Assembly: GCF_024347395.1 (NCBI RefSeq)
Contig: NZ_AP025472.1
Location: 1,674,001 to 1,738,000, forward strand
From: Vibrio cortegadensis
GTDB lineage: Bacteria; Pseudomonadota; Gammaproteobacteria; Enterobacterales; Vibrionaceae
DNA: 64,000 bases
Direction of reading: 5' to 3'
This document shows, in pieces, positions 1-9,707 of the stretch (its first letter is position 1; the number at the start of each line of letters is the position of its first letter). Below the pieces are notes generated by a model, which had not been told where the DNA came from, ran no database searches, and was given only the letters and a program-made list of their open reading frames with translations. The position numbers were made by a program, and so were the translations under genes.

Positions 1-1940
1 TTTTCGTTTACAGCGCCAGCTCATTTTCTCACCAAGTAAACAATAATCAAGAGTGGAATTTAATTTACGAATACAACCTTCGTGATAATAAAGACAATGC
101 GCTTAGTATGCTTGAAGAGAGATATAATTCATTATCTCCAGGTGCGGAAAAACTTTATGTCAGCTCTTTAATCTATGACTTCATGAACCGTTATCATCAG
201 CCGTATTTTGGTCGATTAATTAAAAATCAACCTGAATATAGTGAAATGGAACAATCATATGTTCATGCTCTAAATGATGAAAGCAATGGTAATTTTATAA
301 AAGCGAGTGAGCATTACCTATCTTTACTCGATATTATGAAAAAAAAGAATGACATAAACGGGAAAATGATTTTTGAATATCACTTGTGTAAAGTATTAAA
401 TCATCAAGCTCAATACTATAAAGCGAATTATTATTGCTCGGCCCTCCAAACACATGTCAATGACAATTCAAAATCCATACTCCCATTACATTTGGCACTA
501 CGAGTAATTGCGAACAATCAGTTCTTTCGTGGTGAGCATAATAATGCTCTTGCGGCTTATCTACACCTATTAGAAGTATTTCCAAATCACGGTGATATAT
601 CAGCTATATACAACGATATTGGAAACCTACTCAAAGTCATAGGTCGCTTTCAACAGTCTGAGACTTATTTACTTCAAGCGTTAAACCTTCGACTAAAATC
701 AAGTAATTCAATGAAATTAGCTCAAGTTCAACATAGCCTCGCGAGCCTGTACTTAGAAAAAAAACAGTTCGACTTAAGTTTAAAGTATTTTAAGTCTGCA
801 TTGACAATTCTAAAATCTGAGAGCAATAGCTACGGACTAGGACTGACTTATATTGGGATTGGCGATGCCTATATTGGGAAAGGAAATCATCAATTAGGCG
901 ATTCATATCTAACTAAAGGGCTTGAATTTGCCGAAGATCTTGAAAACCAGAAAATGAAAGCGAAAATTTATCTGGCATTAGCTGAGTCTTACTATCAACG
1001 TACGCTTTATATTCCAGCTTCAAACTACGCAAAAAATGCACTTAGTATCTCTAAATTAATTCATGACTCTCAATATCAATCAAGCTCATTATTTATTTTA
1101 TCAAAAATTTATGCAGCTTCTAACTCGTATAAAACGGCGTATGAGTATTATCAGACTTATTCTAATATCGAGCTTGCTAACCGAGATATAGATAATAGAA
1201 AAGCCATTGAAGCTCTTGATTTAACAAAAACAAATTTTGAGCAAGAATACAAGCGTTCAGAGTTATTTAATCTAAACCGATATCAAGCGTTACAAATTGA
1301 AACTATGCAACGACAAAGCGTGGCTTACAATTTTATCGTTTTTTCTTTGTTTATTATTATTTTGATTTTCATTTATCTAAATCGAAAAACAAAACGAAAT
1401 GCACAAGTTGATAGTTTAACTGGTATTTTAAATCGCGCAGCTTCAATATCAACTATCAAGGCTCAACCTCACAATAATAATTCTGAATTCAACTCTATTT
1501 TAATTTTATTGGATCTAGACAATTTCAAATCAATCAATGACGGGCATGGTCACCCTACTGGTGATCTAGCATTGAAACATGTAACAAATACAATTTCATC
1601 TAAACTTGGTAAATATGACATCTTTGGACGATTAGGTGGTGAGGAGTTTATTATCTTATTAAGAGATGTCGACGAGTTAGATGTAAAATACCGTGTAGAA
1701 AGCCTCCATCAAGCCATTTCAATGAAGTCATTTATTTCTGAATCTAATCAAACTCTTAAAATCACTGCAAGCTTTTCATATCTTGCAACATCGAAATCAT
1801 TACATGACTTTGACGATTTGTATTCCATTCTCGACCAAGCGCTATATCAAGCAAAGCAGAATGGTCGAGATTGTATTATTGACGCTTACAACGATCCTAT
1901 TGATTTGCCAAGCGTTGTTTATTCTTCAACTCACTCATGA
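1..1940 (+). CDS. TPR-repeat membrane-anchored diguanylate cyclase (5' end outside window)
   Basis: The reading frame is open from base 3 with no stop, so the ATG at 108 is probably internal and the true start lies upstream of the window. The visible part has a long N-terminal region of tetratricopeptide-like helical repeats (roughly residues 50-370 counted from the 108 ATG), presumably periplasmic. A single transmembrane helix (about 405-423) and a C-terminal GGDEF domain follow. The active-site motif is GGEEF, and the metal/substrate motif [10 protein letters not shown] is present, so it should make cyclic-di-GMP. The RxxD inhibitory site expected five residues before GGEEF reads GKYD, so product inhibition there is probably lost. 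The ligand is unknown. The 3' end overlaps convergent queC by 44 bases. Confidence 0.88.
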   Translation, partial: FVYSASSFSHQVNNNQEWNLIYEYNLRDNKDNALSMLEERYNSLSPGAEKLYVSSLIYDFMNRYHQPYFGRLIKNQPEYSEMEQSYVHALNDESNGNFIKASEHYLSLLDIMKKKNDINGKMIFEYHLCKVLNHQAQYYKANYYCSALQTHVNDNSKSILPLHLALRVIANNQFFRGEHNNALAAYLHLLEVFPNHGDISAIYNDIGNLLKVIGRFQQSETYLLQALNLRLKSSNSMKLAQVQHSLASLYLEKKQFDLSLKYFKSALTILKSESNSYGLGLTYIGIGDAYIGKGNHQLGDSYLTKGLEFAEDLENQKMKAKIYLALAESYYQRTLYIPASNYAKNALSISKLIHDSQYQSSSLFILSKIYAASNSYKTAYEYYQTYSNIELANRDIDNRKAIEALDLTKTNFEQEYKRSELFNLNRYQALQIETMQRQSVAYNFIVFSLFIIILIFIYLNRKTKRNAQVDSLTGILNRAASISTIKAQPHNNNSEFNSILILLDLDNFKSINDGHGHPTGDLALKHVTNTISSKLGKYDIFGRLGGEEFIILLRDVDELDVKYRVESLHQAISMKSFISESNQTLKITASFSYLATSKSLHDFDDLYSILDQALYQAKQNGRDCIIDAYNDPIDLPSVVYSSTHS

Positions 1941-2595
1941 CCGTTTGGCTGTTGGCTTGGTAATCATTCAAACCAATTTTACGTAATTCACATGAAGGGC
2001 AATCACCACACCCGTCACCAATAATTCCGTTATAGCATGTCAACGTTTTCGATCTCACCAACTCTAGAGCATCGTACTGATCGGCTAAAGCCCAAGTCTC
2101 CGCCTTATTTAACCACATTAGAGGCGTTAAAATTTCAAATTGACGATCCATTCCCTGCACTAAAGCAGTATTCATCGACTTCACAAATTCATCACGGCAA
2201 TCCGGGTATCCTGAAAAATCAGTTTCGCAAACACCAGTGATGACACTTTGTGCGCCAATTTGATAGGCATAGATCCCAGCCAACGTTAAAAATAGAATAT
2301 TGCGCCCTGGTACGAAAGAGTTCGGTAAACCATTATCCTGCAGTTCGTGAGACACTTCGATATCATCTCGAGTCAAAGAGCTTATTGCGAGTTCATTTAA
2401 TAGACCAACATCCATCACTTTATGTGCCGTTACGCCTAGCTCACTTGCGAGATTTTTCGCCACTTCTATTTCCAGCTTATGTCGCTGACCGTAATCGAAC
2501 GTAATAGCATGAACTTCATCAAACTCTTTAAGAGCTTGAACCAAACACGTAGTGGAATCTTGACCGCCACTAAATACAACGACTGCTTTTTTCAT
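1897..2595 (-). CDS. queC: 7-cyano-7-deazaguanine synthase QueC
   Basis: QueC converts 7-carboxy-7-deazaguanine to preQ0 using ATP and ammonia, a step in queuosine tRNA modification. The 232-residue length fits the family. The N-terminal PP-loop SGGQDSTT (about residues 9-16) binds ATP. The C-terminal Cys cluster [10 protein letters not shown] with an upstream Cys (about 188-206) is the zinc site. The ATG is preceded by AGG six bases upstream. queE lies 52 bases upstream on the same strand and supplies the substrate, so the two are probably one transcript. Its 3' end overlaps the convergent GGDEF gene by 44 bases. Family assignment is firm. Confidence 0.97.
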   Translation of the reverse strand: MKKAVVVFSGGQDSTTCLVQALKEFDEVHAITFDYGQRHKLEIEVAKNLASELGVTAHKVMDVGLLNELAISSLTRDDIEVSHELQDNGLPNSFVPGRNILFLTLAGIYAYQIGAQSVITGVCETDFSGYPDCRDEFVKSMNTALVQGMDRQFEILTPLMWLNKAETWALADQYDALELVRSKTLTCYNGIIGDGCGDCPSCELRKIGLNDYQANSQTVMSELKNKQRLANQ

Positions 2596-2647
2596 CTTAA
2601 ACCTACTTAAAACATTAAAGGTAGCTCTATACCTTTAACAGAATGGA

Positions 2648-3316
2648 TTACGCGATACTTAAATATTTATGAGTTTGAATCGATAATCGCCAATTTCTTG
2701 CAACACAAGTTTCAATGCATAACTGAGTTGCGCGATCCTTTTGACTTATTGGTTGGAGTGCAACTATCGCCTTATCTGCGGTTCCAAATGTTTCAATCAA
2801 GTCATCAAGGTGGTCGATATCCTTCTGGGTTCCGACTGGGTGTTTAATTTCATTTGCACGTAGAAATGCACTTTTCAAAATCGGAAGCTTACCTTTCATA
2901 GCTACTTTTGGTGACACTGTAACCCAAGTATTTGGTGTCACTTTCACTTCTGATGTACCACTTGTTTCAATTTGACACTCACAGCCCAAAACTTCAAAAG
3001 CTTCTGTTAACGGGATAAGATCATAGATGCATGGCTCACCTCCCGTAATCACAATGTGTTTCGCTGTAAAGCCTGAGGCTTGATACTGATTCACTATATC
3101 GGCAGCAGAAACAGAGCACCACGTAGGGCTGTCTGATGTTTTCGCTAATACTTCGGCAAGTGGACGCTCATCTTGAGGCGTTGCGTCCCAAGTTTGCTTT
3201 GTATCACACCAAGCACAACCTACGGGGCATTCTTGCAAACGTACAAACACGGCAGGTACACCTGTGAATACACCTTCACCTTGGATTGTTTCGAACATTT
3301 CATTAATTTTATACAA
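2648..3316 (-). CDS. queE: 7-carboxy-7-deazaguanine synthase QueE (radical SAM)
   Basis: QueE rearranges 6-carboxytetrahydropterin to 7-carboxy-7-deazaguanine with S-adenosylmethionine and a 4Fe-4S cluster. The cluster motif CPVGCAWC (CX3CX2C) and the nearby EMFETIQGEG substrate segment are diagnostic, and the glycine-rich SAM motif ITGGEP is present. The longest frame opens with GTG at 3370, but the residues it adds look unrelated to the family. A TTG at 3316 is preceded by GAGG with five-base spacing and gives MYKINEMFETIQ and 222 residues, matching usual QueE length, so I chose the TTG start. The gene is followed by queC. Confidence 0.93.
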   Translation of the reverse strand: MYKINEMFETIQGEGVFTGVPAVFVRLQECPVGCAWCDTKQTWDATPQDERPLAEVLAKTSDSPTWCSVSAADIVNQYQASGFTAKHIVITGGEPCIYDLIPLTEAFEVLGCECQIETSGTSEVKVTPNTWVTVSPKVAMKGKLPILKSAFLRANEIKHPVGTQKDIDHLDDLIETFGTADKAIVALQPISQKDRATQLCIETCVARNWRLSIQTHKYLSIA

Positions 3317-3483
3317 CGGAGCCTCAACATAACCAACAATCAAAATTTCGAGGCAAAGACAGTAAATCACTCATCCTTCTGCGTCAAATTTAACGCCATT
3401 TTTTTCACTTATAAGGCTGAATTTTCTGGTAACTCAACTCAATCTTCAATATTCTGCTTTTTTCTTTCATTTTTAGGTAAGTA

Positions 3484-4293
3484 ATGTACAAGCTCGTTGC
3501 ACTCGATATGGATGGCACCCTACTCAATAGCCAAAAAGAGATATCCACCGAAAATAAATTAGCGATAGCTAAAGCTAAAGAATTAGGCGTCACTGTTGTA
3601 CTCGCTTCAGGTCGTCCACTTGAAGGTATGAAAAGTAAACTAGAAGAGTTATCTCTTACATCTGATAAAGATTTCGTCCTTTTCTACAATGGTTCGATGG
3701 TAAAGAATGTTGGCACCAACGAAATTATCCATAACCATATCGTGGATGGAAAAGCCGCAAAACAGATTGCAAAACTCGCGCAAGAACTAAATGTTAATGT
3801 GCATGCATTCAGCCAGGTCCACGGTTTAATCACGCCTAAAGCAAGCCAATACACAGAACTTGAAGCATCTATCAACGGCTTGTCTTTAACTGAATTCAAT
3901 TTCGACGACTTAGAAGATGATCACCCAATCGTCAAGACTATGATTGTTGCGGATCCAGCAATCCTGACAGAGACTATTAAAAAGCTACCAAAAGCGCTTT
4001 ATGATCAATTTACTATTGTGCAAAGTGCACCTTTTTTCTTGGAATTTTTAAATCCGATGAGTAATAAAGGTGTTGGCATCAAAGCCATTGCAGAGTATTT
4101 AGACATCAAAGCTGAAGAAGTGATATGTATGGGTGATGCTGAGAATGACCACCACATGCTTGAGTTCGCAGGTTTAAGCATCGCGATGGAAAACGCAATG
4201 GATGAAACTAAAGCTATTGCTGATTACATAACATTGAGTAACGATGAGCATGGTGTTGCGGCTGCAATCGACAAGTTTATTTTAAATGCATAA
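3484..4293 (+). CDS. Cof-type HAD phosphatase, YidA-like sugar phosphatase
   Basis: A 269-residue HAD-superfamily hydrolase of the Cof/IIB class, which dephosphorylates small phosphorylated metabolites (YidA prefers sugar phosphates). Motif I is ALDMDGTLL near the N terminus, with nucleophile Asp and general-acid Asp. Motif II is ASGRP (about residues 41-45), and motif IV is MGDAEND (about 217-223). The C2 cap domain sits between motifs II and III. The start ATG has TAGG six bases upstream. It is transcribed alone, divergent from queE and followed by a hairpin terminator. Length and motifs agree with E. coli YidA, but the substrate cannot be read from sequence. Confidence 0.9.
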   Translation: MYKLVALDMDGTLLNSQKEISTENKLAIAKAKELGVTVVLASGRPLEGMKSKLEELSLTSDKDFVLFYNGSMVKNVGTNEIIHNHIVDGKAAKQIAKLAQELNVNVHAFSQVHGLITPKASQYTELEASINGLSLTEFNFDDLEDDHPIVKTMIVADPAILTETIKKLPKALYDQFTIVQSAPFFLEFLNPMSNKGVGIKAIAEYLDIKAEEVICMGDAENDHHMLEFAGLSIAMENAMDETKAIADYITLSNDEHGVAAAIDKFILNA

Positions 4294-4327
4294 TTAGCTT
4301 ATTTTAAAAGATTTAGATTTTCTATTG

Positions 4328-4355
4328 AGTCCGTTAAATTATTAACGGGCTTTAT
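4328..4355 (+). terminator. Terminator after the Cof-type phosphatase gene
   Basis: Stem GTCCGTTAA / TTAACGGGC (4329-4337 with 4342-4350, one G-U pair) and a four-base loop, followed by TTTATATT. It lies 35 bases after the phosphatase stop and just before the convergent Nudix-PAP2 gene. Confidence 0.7.
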
Positions 4356-4390
4356 ATTGAAACAACAAGTAGTATGCCAATCGATTCTAC

Positions 4391-5860
4391 CTACTCCCGC
4401 TTCATGCTAAATCGACTAAGGTAGAACAGTAACCAAATCACAATCATCGTTGGAAAACGAATACTCTCAATAATCAATACATAAATACTGCTGAAGCTTA
4501 ATTGATCTTTTAGATAATTAAGTAAGAAAATACTGATAATCATCACGCCAATAGAACCAATCAGAGGAATCAATGAGCGGTCTTCAAATTTAAACATATT
4601 ACTTGGCAGTGAAAACACGACAGCAATCAAGATGATCAAACTTAGCCATTGAGTAAATATTGGTTGAGGCCAAATCATCATTAATATTAGGCAAATCAGT
4701 GCCATCCCACACCATAAACCTTTTGAAGAGAGTAGCTTTCCTAAGTCAATCTCAGGCTTTCTTTCCAAACGTTCAACATGCCAAGCAATGAGAACACCTA
4801 AAATAGCGCCAGCAACAATGTCTGAAAAGTAAGTAACCCCCGCACAAAGCTGTGATAAGCCAAACCACACTCCTATCGTAAAAATTAATGCTGAAAATTT
4901 GTTCCAATCTAGCCATTTTAGACTCGACATTAACACTAACGAACAGCTCACCCACAATGTAATCGCGATATTAGGAAAACTTAATCCAACATCAGGTAAG
5001 CGTTGTAACTCCGGGAAATAGGCATAAGGAGCAGGCAAAGAGAAACCCTGTCTAGCGACGAGAGCCAACAATGAAGTACAAACAAAAACAAACATTACCT
5101 TTATAGCCGCCTGTTTTTTCACACAAGAAAACAAGAGCGGAAATAGGATCAATATCAGCCAAGATTGACCAAATATATCTCCCGTAATAATAATAGATCC
5201 AATAATATTAGATAACGGTTCCGGCAGCGACGAAATTGAATTTTGTATTTTTTGGATCAGCTCGATTTCGCGCTGATGAAAGACCGGAGCAGCATTAATC
5301 AAATCTTCTAAATATAATGCCGGTTGCTCGCTTGCGATGGCGAATATTTTGCGAATGGCATTCCATTGTTCTGGGTATCGATACTGCGAAGCATTCACTC
5401 GATTCGGGTCAATCAACATCGCAGAGTTCGTCTCTACGCCATAGTGTGGAGCAAACCAAATAGGCAAGACATACCCACCTTCCCGATTCTGGAACTCATA
5501 AGCCACCAGTTCAGAATCAGATACACAATCAAAGATAACCGCCGTATCAGTGTATCCAATGACGCTCTTTGCCGTTACCACTAAACCCGTCTCTTCCCAT
5601 GCTTCACGTTCAGCGGCAGCGCTTGCGGGCTCATGTGGTGATATCCCACCGCCAGGAAGAGAAAACTTACCTGTAATTTTCTCATTGACTAATACAATTT
5701 GTTCATCAGCCCGAACTAAGCATAAAGCACCTCGAATATTATCCGGTAGCGCTGTGCTTTGAGCATGAGAAGGAAATGAATAGCTGAGGCCGATAATCGA
5801 AATAAAGGTGATGCTAAACAGAAGGGTAAAATGAAGCCATTGAGTCGATCGCTGAGACAC
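4391..5860 (-). CDS. Nudix hydrolase fused to PAP2-like membrane domain, PAP2 catalytic residues missing
   Basis: A 489-residue fusion. Residues 1-35 look like a signal peptide or anchor (hydrophobic 12-28, SHAQS). A Nudix domain follows (about 40-175) with an intact Nudix box: GGGISPHE, seven residues, then REAWEETGL. The rest holds about ten membrane helices laid out like a PAP2 phosphatase. Where PAP2 enzymes have PSGH this protein has SFPNIAI, and where they have SRx5HxxxD it has SQLCAGVTYFSD. The catalytic His residues are therefore absent, while the final Asp and the glycine-rich AGAILG remain. The GTG start has AAGGA eight bases upstream. The GNAT gene lies 46 bases upstream on the same strand. 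Nudix-PAP2 fusions are known in the family; an exported Nudix domain and the substrate are inference. Confidence 0.85.
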   Translation of the reverse strand: MSQRSTQWLHFTLLFSITFISIIGLSYSFPSHAQSTALPDNIRGALCLVRADEQIVLVNEKITGKFSLPGGGISPHEPASAAAEREAWEETGLVVTAKSVIGYTDTAVIFDCVSDSELVAYEFQNREGGYVLPIWFAPHYGVETNSAMLIDPNRVNASQYRYPEQWNAIRKIFAIASEQPALYLEDLINAAPVFHQREIELIQKIQNSISSLPEPLSNIIGSIIITGDIFGQSWLILILFPLLFSCVKKQAAIKVMFVFVCTSLLALVARQGFSLPAPYAYFPELQRLPDVGLSFPNIAITLWVSCSLVLMSSLKWLDWNKFSALIFTIGVWFGLSQLCAGVTYFSDIVAGAILGVLIAWHVERLERKPEIDLGKLLSSKGLWCGMALICLILMMIWPQPIFTQWLSLIILIAVVFSLPSNMFKFEDRSLIPLIGSIGVMIISIFLLNYLKDQLSFSSIYVLIIESIRFPTMIVIWLLFYLSRFSMKRE

Positions 5861-5906
5861 GATAAAAATCCTTGAATTAGTAATGCAGTGGTAGTGTATC
5901 TCTATT

Positions 5907-6404
5907 CTACGTTTTCTTCTGTGTCGATTTACCTATCGCTTTACGCATCCACTGAATATGATGAGTGAATCCCATTTTCTGATAAAAATGTTGGGCTGAT
6001 TGGTTAAATTCCCAAACCTCAACGAACATCTGTTTTACACCATATTGTTCAAAAATGACTTCAATATGTTCAAACAATTTCTGCGCTATTTGTAATTGTC
6101 TAAATTCGGGAACAACATACAGTTCGTCAACACTTCCCATTGGAACAGGTTTACTGACCGTAGAGACTAATTCACAAAAATGCCCGGTGATAAATCCAAT
6201 AATTTCATCACCTTGCTTTGCCACATACACTACACATTCTGGGTCATCGAGATATCGAGCAATACTTTTTTCCTGCTCAATATCTTCAGCCGTTTTAAAA
6301 TGTTCAGGACATGCTTGATGATGGTGATCATGTAAATCAAACATTAAATCATTCAAATCATCCAGATCCGTGACAACTGCTGCTCTAATTTCAATACTGT
6401 GCAT
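5907..6404 (-). CDS. GNAT-family N-acetyltransferase
   Basis: A 165-residue protein with the GNAT fold. The acetyl-CoA segment is VDELYVVPEFRQLQIAQKLF (about residues 90-109), close to the canonical V-x-P-x-x-R-x-x-G-I/A pattern, although the usual second Gly position is Gln. The C-terminal NQSAQHFYQKMGF is the typical alpha4/beta7 end. An acidic/His stretch (LHDHHHQACPEH) near residue 25 may shape the acceptor site. The substrate is unknown. It lies upstream of the Nudix-PAP2 gene with a 46-base gap and may be cotranscribed with it. Confidence 0.88.
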   Translation of the reverse strand: MHSIEIRAAVVTDLDDLNDLMFDLHDHHHQACPEHFKTAEDIEQEKSIARYLDDPECVVYVAKQGDEIIGFITGHFCELVSTVSKPVPMGSVDELYVVPEFRQLQIAQKLFEHIEVIFEQYGVKQMFVEVWEFNQSAQHFYQKMGFTHHIQWMRKAIGKSTQKKT

Positions 6405-6500
6405 TAATGACCTATGAATTGACGTATATAAGTAGTTTGAATGAAGATTACCTGACGAACTTAGGAATTGCTATTTGTAAGATCGACAATCATACATACG

Positions 6501-6529
6501 AAAAACCCCTTCAATATCAATTGAAGGGG
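6501..6529 (-). terminator. Terminator of the prp operon
   Basis: Perfect nine-base stem CCCCTTCAA / TTGAAGGGG (6506-6514 with 6521-6529), loop TATCAA. Read on the minus strand it is followed by five T residues (6501-6505). It lies 26 bases beyond the prpE stop. Confidence 0.85.
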
Positions 6530-6554
6530 CTAATCAGCACTGATGACCAAAACA

Positions 6555-8435
6555 CTACTCGTGATGAAGAGCTTGCTCAATTTCAGTTAAGCTTGATGGA
6601 TCATCAATAGTCGATGGCACTGTATAACTTTCACCATCCGCAATCTGGCGGATCACTCGACGTAAAATTTTACCAGATCGAGTCTTCGGTAAGCGTTCGA
6701 CGACAAGAGCATGTTTAAAGCAAGCGACCGGGCCAATTTCATGTCGAACTTTACCCACCAGCTCCCCTTCTAATTCTAAATCATCAATTTTAACGCCATC
6801 TTTCAGTACAACTAAACCTAGAGGCATTTGCCCTTTCAAATCATCATGTACGCCAACAACCGCACATTCCGCCACCGCAGGGTGACCTCCGACAATTTCT
6901 TCCATCTCTCCGGTTGAAAGCCTGTGGCCTGCTACGTTAATGACATCATCAATTCGACCCATGATGAATAGGTAACCATCTTCATCTAAATAACCGCCAT
7001 CACCAGACACATAGTAACCAGGGAACTGACTCAGATAACCGGATTCAAATCTGTCATGATTACGCCAAACCGTCGGTAAACAACCAGGAGGTAATGGACG
7101 TTTCAATGCCACAAAGCCTTGCTGATTCGCCGCTAATTGGTCGCCAATTTCATTCAATACTGCCACTTGATAGCCAGGAATAGGTTTTGTAGCAGAACCC
7201 GGTTTAACTGGCATTAATTCTAATCCTGTTGGGTTTCCTGCTATCGCCCACCCAGTTTCAGTTTGCCACCAGTGATCGATGACAGGCTTATCGGTTTGCT
7301 CAATCACCCACTCTAATGTTGGTGGATCTAAACGTTCCCCTGCCATGAAAATAGTTTTAAGTTTAGATAAGTCATACTGGGCCAACAATTCGCCATTAGG
7401 GTCTTCCTTTTTTATGGCCCTAAATGCTGTCGGAGCCGAGAACAATGCTTGAACATTATACTCTTCACATACACGCCAAAATGCACCTGGATCTGGTGTT
7501 CGCACAGGTTTCCCTTCGAATAAAACCGTCGTGCAACCGTGAATAAGGGGAGCGTAGACAATATAGGAGTGCCCAACAACCCAACCAACATCCGATGCAG
7601 CCCAGAAAACACCATCTTGAGGCATATCGTAAATTGTGCTCATTGAGTATTTCATCGCAACGGCATGTCCACCATTATCACGAACCACGCCTTTAGGTTT
7701 CCCTGTAGTTCCTGACGTATAAAGAATATAGAGTGGATCGGTTGATAGTAGAGGCACGCATGCATGCGGAAGCGCACTGGCAGCGGCACTGTTCCATTCG
7801 ATATCACGTTCATTATCTAATGTAGCCAAACATTCTGGTCTTTGATGAACGAACACTTTTTCAGGCTTCCATCGACTATCCATAATCGCTTGATCAACTA
7901 GTGGTTTATATGGCAATACCTTATTTACTTCTATTCCGCATGATGCCGTCATAATCACTTTAGGTTCAGCATCTTCAATTCGAACGGCTAACTCATTTGG
8001 GGCAAACCCACCGAACACCACCGAGTGGATCGCACCAAGTCGCGCACACGCTAACATTGCCATTGCGGCTTCTGGGATCATCGGCATATAGATAATAACG
8101 CGATCGCCTTTCGACACACCTTGTTCCGCTAGCATTCCAGCCACTTTTGCAACTTGATCTCTTAATTCAAGATAGGTGTATTTTTTCTTGGTGTTGGTGA
8201 CCGGAGAATCATAAATAATTGCGGTTTGCTCTCCACGGCCTTGATCGCAGTGGTAATCTAACGCCAACCAAGATGTATTTAAAATCCCATCGGGAAACCA
8301 TCTTTCAATGCCATTTTGATCATTTTGCAAAATCGTTTTTGGTGCTTCAAACCATGAAAGTTGCTGTGCTTGCTGTCGCCAAAATTGCTCAGGTTCATTT
8401 TGTGAAAATTGATATTCATTTAAATAAGCAGACAT
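6555..8435 (-). CDS. prpE: Propionyl-CoA synthetase PrpE
   Basis: A 626-residue AMP-forming acyl-CoA synthetase that activates propionate to propionyl-CoA, the entry step of the methylcitrate cycle. The AMP-binding signature TSGTTGKPKG is followed by VVRDNGGH, a wording typical of PrpE rather than acetyl-CoA synthetase (about residues 245-265). The C-terminal LPKTRSGKILRR carries the Lys acetylated in this family. GGAGAAGG lies just upstream of the ATG. It is the last gene of the prp operon, 29 bases after prpF, and is followed by a hairpin terminator. Family and context agree. Confidence 0.96.
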   Translation of the reverse strand: MSAYLNEYQFSQNEPEQFWRQQAQQLSWFEAPKTILQNDQNGIERWFPDGILNTSWLALDYHCDQGRGEQTAIIYDSPVTNTKKKYTYLELRDQVAKVAGMLAEQGVSKGDRVIIYMPMIPEAAMAMLACARLGAIHSVVFGGFAPNELAVRIEDAEPKVIMTASCGIEVNKVLPYKPLVDQAIMDSRWKPEKVFVHQRPECLATLDNERDIEWNSAAASALPHACVPLLSTDPLYILYTSGTTGKPKGVVRDNGGHAVAMKYSMSTIYDMPQDGVFWAASDVGWVVGHSYIVYAPLIHGCTTVLFEGKPVRTPDPGAFWRVCEEYNVQALFSAPTAFRAIKKEDPNGELLAQYDLSKLKTIFMAGERLDPPTLEWVIEQTDKPVIDHWWQTETGWAIAGNPTGLELMPVKPGSATKPIPGYQVAVLNEIGDQLAANQQGFVALKRPLPPGCLPTVWRNHDRFESGYLSQFPGYYVSGDGGYLDEDGYLFIMGRIDDVINVAGHRLSTGEMEEIVGGHPAVAECAVVGVHDDLKGQMPLGLVVLKDGVKIDDLELEGELVGKVRHEIGPVACFKHALVVERLPKTRSGKILRRVIRQIADGESYTVPSTIDDPSSLTEIEQALHHE

Positions 8436-8464
8436 GATGCCTTCTCCTAATTTTGTCCTAGCCG

Positions 8465-9697
8465 CTAATCAGCCATTTCGCTGTCGTTCAGCTCACAAGT
8501 GTCAGCGGGAACTCTGACCCACCCTTCCATGAGAATTCTGGCACTGCGGCTCATCACCGCTTTTTCGACCATCCAACTTTGTGCCTTTTGACTCGCTTTT
8601 GCCCCAACTTTTAACGAACCAGAGGGATGACCAAACGTAACCGACTCTTTTACGTCACCTCCGGCAGCCAAATTCACCAATGTACCGGGAACACAAGCCG
8701 CAGAGGCAATAGCAACCGCTGCGGTTCCCATCATGGCATGGTGCAGCTTGCCCATAGATAGCGCCCTCACTAATAGGTCTACATCCTTCTCAGCAATGAG
8801 TTTTCCACTCGACGTTTGATGATTTTTAGGTTCAGAGACAAAAGCAACTTTAGGGGTATGCTGGCTTAGTTTTGCTTGCTCAATATCATCAATTAGGCCC
8901 ATTTTCAAAGCACCATGAGATCGAATCAATTCAAACATAGCCAGGGCTTCAGGGTTATTATTGATATCATCTTGCAACTCAGTGCCTTGATAACCTATTG
9001 AGTGAGCATCAATGAAGATGGTTGGAATGCCCGCATTAATTAATGTTGCGTTCAATACGCCAACGTTTGGAACATTAAGATCATCAATTAAGTTGCCAGT
9101 GGGGAACATCGACCCATTACTGTCCGCTGGATCCATAAAGTCGACTTGAATTTCCGCCGCGGGAAAGGTAACTCCATCAAGTGAAAAATCGCCCATTTCC
9201 TGAACTTGGCCATTGCAAATAGGCACATGCACAATAATGGTTTTCTCTATATTAACTTGCCAAATCCGAACACTGACTATGCCGTCATTTGGAACGCTAT
9301 CAGGATCAATAAGCCCACTATGGATAGCAAATGGACCAACTGCCGCAGACAAATTGCCGCAGTTTCCTCCCCAATCAACAAAGGCTTTATCAATTGAAAC
9401 TTGCCCAAAAAGATAATCAACATCATGGTCAAGACTGTCACTTTTAGACACGATCACCGTCTTGCTCGTACTCGACGTTGCGCCCCCCATACCATCAATC
9501 TGTTTGGCATAAGGATCAGGGCTTCCAATGACTCGTAGTAGTAAGTTATCTCTCGATTTCCCTGCGACCTGCGCCGATTCAGGTAAGTCATTTAAATTGA
9601 AAAATACCCCTTTACTGGTTCCTCCGCGCATATAAGTGGCAGGCACTTTAATTTGAGGCTTGCTCATAATTCGAGGTTGAAGATTAGAATCAGTCAT
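8465..9697 (-). CDS. prpF: 2-methylaconitate cis-trans isomerase PrpF
   Basis: PrpF isomerises the 2-methylaconitate made by AcnD so that it can be hydrated to 2-methylisocitrate. The N-terminal PATYMRGGTSKGVFF and the later GMGGATSSTSK and GNCGN segments are characteristic of the PrpF/DUF453 family. The frame is open to 9748, but the extra residues run into acnD. The ATG at 9697 has GGGAGAAGG directly upstream and gives 410 residues, so I chose it. The gap to acnD is 10 bases. acnD and prpF occur together in species that use this variant in place of PrpD. Confidence 0.95.
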   Translation of the reverse strand: MTDSNLQPRIMSKPQIKVPATYMRGGTSKGVFFNLNDLPESAQVAGKSRDNLLLRVIGSPDPYAKQIDGMGGATSSTSKTVIVSKSDSLDHDVDYLFGQVSIDKAFVDWGGNCGNLSAAVGPFAIHSGLIDPDSVPNDGIVSVRIWQVNIEKTIIVHVPICNGQVQEMGDFSLDGVTFPAAEIQVDFMDPADSNGSMFPTGNLIDDLNVPNVGVLNATLINAGIPTIFIDAHSIGYQGTELQDDINNNPEALAMFELIRSHGALKMGLIDDIEQAKLSQHTPKVAFVSEPKNHQTSSGKLIAEKDVDLLVRALSMGKLHHAMMGTAAVAIASAACVPGTLVNLAAGGDVKESVTFGHPSGSLKVGAKASQKAQSWMVEKAVMSRSARILMEGWVRVPADTCELNDSEMAD

Positions 9698-9707
9698 TAC
9701 CTTCTCC

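Noticed and set aside
6407..6610. Plus-strand ORF of 67 codons between the GNAT gene and prpE
   Set aside because: It runs through the prp terminator hairpin and overlaps the 3' end of prpE; no ribosome site or recognisable protein.
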